Origin: Armatimonadota bacterium | GTDB lineage: Bacteria; Armatimonadota; Hebobacteria; CAIYQO01 | Reading direction: 5' to 3' | Assembly: GCA_022708765.1 (NCBI GenBank) | Contig: JAKIYB010000073.1 | Span: 2,975 to 12,759 of the forward strand | DNA: 9,785 nt | Shown here: in pieces, positions 7,353 to 9,785 of the stretch | Position numbering within the stretch: the stretch's first letter is position 1 | Layout of the letters: each line of letters begins with the position of its first letter | Made by a program: the position numbers and the translations under genes | The notes under the pieces: generated by a model | Told to the model about the DNA's origin: nothing | Database searches by the model: none | The model's input: the letters and a program-made list of their open reading frames with translations, nothing else

Positions 7353-8312
7353 ATGACATCCCCTGCTCCTAACTCCGGTTCACGGATCGCGGTTATCGGT
7401 CCAGGCGCGCTTGGCACGCTTTTCGCGGCGTGTCTAACCCTGGCAGGCGTGCCCACGCTGCTACTGGATTACCGCCTCGACCGTGCGCTCGCACTGAACG
7501 AGCAAGGTATCCGGCTCATCATGCGGAAAGGCGAACAACTCGTTCCCGTACCTGTCACCGCCGACCCGCGTAATCTCGCGCAGATTGATGCCGCGCTGGT
7601 GCTGGTGAAGGCTTACCACACAGAACAGGTTGCGCTCACACTGGCGGAGCACTTGCCGCCCCATGGAATAGCCGTCACGCTGCAAAATGGCCTGGGAAAC
7701 CTGGAAGCGCTGACATTAGCGCTAGGTGAGGCGCGTGCGTTCGGCGGCACGACGGCGCAGGGCGCCATCCTCGACGCGCCCGGGGTGGCGCGCGACACCG
7801 GGCAAGGCCCAACAGTGTTGGGACACGCGGACGGCGAAGCAGACCACCGGCTTGATGATGTAGCGCAGGCACTAATGCTGGCAGGGTTTGCCGTCAGTAT
7901 TACACGGGATATCCACGCAGCGATCTGGACGAAAGCCATCCTCAACGCCGCCATCAATCCGGTAGCCGCGCTCACCCGCCTGCGCAACGGGCAACTGGTC
8001 GAACACGAATCGTCATTGGCGCTGATGACCGCCGCCGCCCGAGAAGCCGCGCATATTGCCCGTTTACACGGGATATCGGTCGAGGAGCAGGACTGGCGCG
8101 CCCGCCTGCACACAATCTGCGCCGCCACTGCCACCAATATCAACTCCATGCTGCAGGATATCCTTCACGAACACCGTACTGAGGTGGATGCCATCAACGG
8201 CGCCATCGTCCGCACTGCCGAACTTCATGGCGCCACTGCGCCGGTGAACCGCAGTCTCTGGTATTTACTCAAAGCGATCGAGCAGAGTTACGATGCGCGG
8301 ATTTCTCGCTGA
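7353..8312 (+). CDS. panE: 2-dehydropantoate 2-reductase (ketopantoate reductase)
   Basis: A 319-residue cytosolic enzyme that reduces 2-dehydropantoate to pantoate with NADPH on the way to pantothenate and coenzyme A. The Rossmann NADPH motif GPGALG is at residues 16-21 and is preceded by a hydrophobic strand. LVKAYHTE (84-91) and LQNGLGN (110-116) are the family's N-domain signatures. The catalytic lysine region is IWTKAILNAAINP (K194, N198), and HRTEVDAING (274-283) holds the conserved substrate-binding Glu277. The length is normal and there is no break. The start at 7353 is the only plausible one: an in-frame TAA lies at 7332 and the nucleotide-binding fold begins nine codons in. The ribosome-binding site is very poor (at best GGA at 7342-7344), unlike its neighbours. 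This family also contains ApbA-like reductases for other 2-oxo acids, so the exact substrate is inferred. Confidence 0.92.
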   Translation: MTSPAPNSGSRIAVIGPGALGTLFAACLTLAGVPTLLLDYRLDRALALNEQGIRLIMRKGEQLVPVPVTADPRNLAQIDAALVLVKAYHTEQVALTLAEHLPPHGIAVTLQNGLGNLEALTLALGEARAFGGTTAQGAILDAPGVARDTGQGPTVLGHADGEADHRLDDVAQALMLAGFAVSITRDIHAAIWTKAILNAAINPVAALTRLRNGQLVEHESSLALMTAAAREAAHIARLHGISVEEQDWRARLHTICAATATNINSMLQDILHEHRTEVDAINGAIVRTAELHGATAPVNRSLWYLLKAIEQSYDARISR

Positions 8313-8340
8313 CTGTAGGAGAAACTGTACAAATCGCTTC

Positions 8341-8376
8341 TTGCAGCGGCATCAAAATTTGTTATCATCTTGATGC
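8341..8376 (+). promoter_or_regulatory. Promoter with overlapping inverted repeat in the convergent gap
   Basis: TATCAT (8363-8368) is a five-of-six -10 box, with a weak TTGCAG (8341-8346) 16 bp upstream. The -10 lies inside an inverted repeat, GCATCAA (8349-8355) and TTGATGC (8370-8376), whose half-site centres are 21 bp apart, two helical turns, as expected for a dimeric regulator. The predicted start near 8375 is where the stem of the downstream RNA candidate begins. The inverted repeat could instead be an RNA hairpin in the 3' tail of the panE message. Confidence 0.38.
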
Positions 8377-8459
8377 GGAATCCAGTGAAAGCCTTTTCGT
8401 GAGCAATCTCTAGAAGGCAGGCACGCTCGCTGTTTCGAGTTCAGCGGATTCCGCTTTTT
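8375..8459 (+). ncRNA. Candidate small RNA between convergent genes
   Basis: About 80-85 nt closed by a perfect 9-bp stem, GCGGAATCC (8375-8383) with GGATTCCGC (8446-8454). Inside are a second stem, GCCTTTT (8391-8397) with AGAAGGC (8412-8418, one mismatch), and a third arm, CGCTG (8428-8432 region) with CAGCG (8442-8446), holding the loop TTTCGAGTT. A T-tract follows at 8455-8459. A promoter-like sequence places transcription start at the first base of the stem. The outer stem and a TTCGAGT loop give it a tRNA-like outline, but there is no D-arm or 5-bp/7-nt anticodon arm, so it is not a tRNA. The third arm shares G8446 with the closing stem. It could be an independent small RNA or simply a structured panE 3' end. 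I do not recognise a known family. Confidence 0.37.
8443..8459 (+). terminator. Intrinsic terminator in the convergent gap
   Basis: AGCGG (8443-8447) pairs with CCGCT (8451-8455) around a 3-nt loop and is followed by T residues through 8459. The stem is short, but the longer stem formed with 8375-8383 could serve the same T-tract. It would end rightward transcripts from panE or from the small-RNA candidate exactly at the stop codon of the opposing gene. The reverse strand has no T-tract after this hairpin, so it is probably one-directional. Confidence 0.55.
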
Positions 8460-9346
8460 CACGCCTGCGGATGCAGGTATTCCCCGATACCTTCGCGCAG
8501 GGAAATCACCGGAAGATCAAACACTTCCTGTGCATGATGCTCTTCGCACACATTTCCTTTGAGCAGCATAGCCAACTGATCGCGGGTGATAGGCAGCGGC
8601 AGATGTGCCACTTTCGCCGTGCCGGTGACCAGTCGCATCAGCCAGACGGGGAGATGCACTTTACGCCGCGGCCGTTTCAGGTGCTCTATGAGGAGATTGA
8701 CAATCTCCTCATAGGTGAGTATCTGCGGCCCACAGAGGTCGAAGGTTTTATGCACTGCTGCGCCGTTCATGCGCAGCGCGGCAGTGAAGGCGGCAGTAAC
8801 GACATGGATGCTGACCGGCGCCATCAGATACGCGCCGGTTCCGATGATAGGCAATATCGGCAGTACGCGCACCTGTCGCGCAAGCAGGGTGATGAAGCCG
8901 TCTCCCGGCCCGAAGACAATGGAGGGCCGAAAGATGGTGAAGGCTACCCCCGATGCGCGCACCGACTCTTCCGCCGCCCACTTCGTCTTGAAATACGCTG
9001 TCTCCGCTTTCGGACCAGCGCCCAGCGCGCTCATGTGCAGCAGCCGGCTGATGCCCGCGGCTTTCATGGCAGCCAACACATTCCGCGTGCCATCCACATG
9101 CACCGACTGGAAAGTCGCCCCGCGCCGCTCACGAATGATGCCAACGAGATGCACTACGGCGGCGCAGCCGCGCATGCCCTCCTCCAGACTGTCAGTGTCA
9201 TCCAGTGTTCCCGGTATCCAGGTTATGCCAGCAACATGCGGTCGTTCACGGCGCGTGAGCGTCGTTACCTCATGGCCGTCCGTTAGCAGTGCATCGCGGA
9301 TGCGGGTTCCAACAAAGCCGGTGCCCCCAGTAAGGAAGATGCGCAT
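8459..9346 (-). CDS. NDUFA9-like atypical short-chain dehydrogenase/reductase (NAD(P)-binding)
   Basis: A 295-residue extended/atypical SDR. The N-terminal TGGTGFVG (residues 6-13) is the dinucleotide-binding motif, followed by VVHLVGIIRE (64-73) and HVDGTRNVLAAMKAAGI (83-99). MSAL (105-108) with Y118-x-x-x-K122 matches the SDR active-site arrangement, and FRPSIVFGPGDGF (139-151) is typical of the group related to the complex I accessory subunit NDUFA9 and to nucleoside-diphosphate-sugar epimerase-like proteins. In bacteria such proteins are usually annotated only as NAD(P)-binding or complex I NDUFA9 subunit family, and the substrate is unknown. The start has an excellent Shine-Dalgarno. It lies 72 bp downstream of purL on the same strand and may be co-transcribed. 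Residues 212-221 are encoded by a perfect DNA palindrome. Confidence 0.88.
   Translation of the reverse strand: MRIFLTGGTGFVGTRIRDALLTDGHEVTTLTRRERPHVAGITWIPGTLDDTDSLEEGMRGCAAVVHLVGIIRERRGATFQSVHVDGTRNVLAAMKAAGISRLLHMSALGAGPKAETAYFKTKWAAEESVRASGVAFTIFRPSIVFGPGDGFITLLARQVRVLPILPIIGTGAYLMAPVSIHVVTAAFTAALRMNGAAVHKTFDLCGPQILTYEEIVNLLIEHLKRPRRKVHLPVWLMRLVTGTAKVAHLPLPITRDQLAMLLKGNVCEEHHAQEVFDLPVISLREGIGEYLHPQA
8686..8714. repeat. Perfect 29-bp palindrome inside the SDR gene
   Basis: CTATGAGGAGATTG (8686-8699) and CAATCTCCTCATAG (8701-8714) are exact reverse complements around a single central A. The tract is in frame in the SDR gene and encodes YEEIVNLLIE. Fourteen-base perfect arms with a 1-nt centre are not expected by chance in a window of this size. 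It might be a protein-binding site, a cruciform or mRNA hairpin, or a trace of a local template-switch event. Confidence 0.9.
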
Positions 9347-9349
9347 GGG

Positions 9350-9357
9350 TCACCTCC
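9350..9357 (-). promoter_or_regulatory. Strong ribosome-binding site for the SDR gene
   Basis: On the minus strand GGAGGTGA precedes CCC and the ATG at 9346. It is a near-perfect anti-Shine-Dalgarno match and fixes this start. It also shows that the gene can be translated independently of purL. Confidence 0.9.
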
Positions 9358-9418
9358 CGACTACACGTTTCGCTGTCCAGAAGGATCATCCCTGTCGCGT
9401 AGAGATTACATGCTCGTC

Positions 9419-9785
9419 TTATGCTTCCCCCATCGCTGCGTAAATTGGCGTGTGGTGCGCCTGCTTTACTGCGTCCAGCGGCAGATCCATTACCACTTCG
9501 CCACCGCCGACGGAACCGATGAGTTGAAAGTCAGCACCCAGTTCATCGGCCATCGCGGCGAGGGCGTCGGCGTGCCGCGGATCGAAGGAGATGACGATGC
9601 GCGACTGCGATTCGGCGAAGAGGGTCATGTCGACGCGGTCGCCCACGCGGGAAACGGCGGCGGAGACGCCAACCTCCCCGGCGATGGCTGATTCAGCCAG
9701 CGTCACCGCCAGCCCGCCTTCCGAGCAGTCGTGCGCACTGGCAACGAGGCCGCGGCGGATCGCCTCCAGCACGAAGTTCTGCACG
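9419..9785 (-). CDS. purL: Phosphoribosylformylglycinamidine synthase subunit PurL, C-terminal part
   Basis: Only the last 121 or so residues are visible, because the frame runs off the right edge; the GTG at 9784 is an internal codon. ASAHDCSEGGLAVTLAE and LFAESQSRIVISF are hallmark segments of the AIR-synthase-type C-terminal domain of PurL. PurL uses ATP to convert formylglycinamide ribonucleotide to the amidine in purine synthesis. The protein ends shortly after the final strand and helix (HTPIYAAMGEA) with no glutamine amidotransferase domain, so it is the small PurL that works with separate PurQ and PurS subunits in other bacteria. A selenophosphate synthetase or PurM relative is a less likely alternative, because the DCSEGGLA and ESQSR motifs fit PurL best. 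Confidence 0.9.
   Translation of the reverse strand, partial: VQNFVLEAIRRGLVASAHDCSEGGLAVTLAESAIAGEVGVSAAVSRVGDRVDMTLFAESQSRIVISFDPRHADALAAMADELGADFQLIGSVGGGEVVMDLPLDAVKQAHHTPIYAAMGEA

Noticed and set aside
8375..8454. Possible tRNA gene, because of a 7-9 bp acceptor-like stem and a TTCGAGT loop.
   Set aside because: There is no D-arm with GG, no 5-bp stem with a 7-nt anticodon loop, no T at position 8, and the T-like arm is two base pairs too long with a U-U mismatch. Neither strand gives a cloverleaf.
8471..9286. Open frame of 271 codons on the + strand opposite the SDR gene, and an overlapping 242-codon frame at 8715-9443.
   Set aside because: The minus-strand gene has clear SDR motifs and a strong Shine-Dalgarno. 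The antisense translations are rich in Arg, Cys, His and Ser with no recognisable motif, as expected for shadows in GC-rich DNA.

Overview
The window looks like a stretch of ordinary chromosome from a diderm (outer-membrane-bearing) bacterium with moderately high GC content and canonical Shine-Dalgarno sequences. The diderm inference rests on the large TamB/AsmA-like envelope protein at the left edge. The purL at the right edge ends right after its AIR-synthase C-terminal domain, with no fused glutaminase, so it is the small PurL type rather than the long proteobacterial one. Together with the style of the LacI regulator and the exported Ig-like protein, this is compatible with a phylum such as Armatimonadota. 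That placement is a low-confidence guess, and nothing here fixes it.

Layout. On the + strand from the left: a TamB-like protein open at the left edge (2-3568), a LacI-family regulator (3628-4758), an exported protein with bacterial Ig-like domains and a propeller-like C-terminal half (4843-7236), and a ketopantoate reductase (7353-8312). On the - strand from the right: the C-terminal end of purL, cut by the right edge (9419-9785), and an NDUFA9-like atypical SDR (8459-9346). The strands converge on a 146-bp gap (8313-8458). No stretch over 300 bases lacks a gene.

How the genes relate. There is no obvious single pathway. The TamB-like and Ig-like proteins are both envelope or exported proteins, and the LacI regulator lies between them. 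The gap before the Ig-like gene holds a motif resembling an ECF-sigma promoter (TGAAAC, 17 bp, CGTA) with a CG-centred palindrome in its spacer, so that gene may be separately controlled. PanE and PurL are housekeeping enzymes of CoA and purine synthesis.

The most interesting signals are non-coding or cryptic. First, the convergent gap appears to hold a compact transcription unit: a -10 box inside a 7-bp inverted repeat, then about 80 nt closed by a 9-bp stem, ending in a hairpin and T-tract. This is a candidate small RNA. Second, a perfect 14-bp inverted repeat with a 1-nt centre lies inside the SDR gene. Third, a 17-bp hairpin with a C-rich loop precedes a panE that has almost no ribosome-binding site. 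I see no phage, transposon, CRISPR or defence genes and no clear new multi-gene system.
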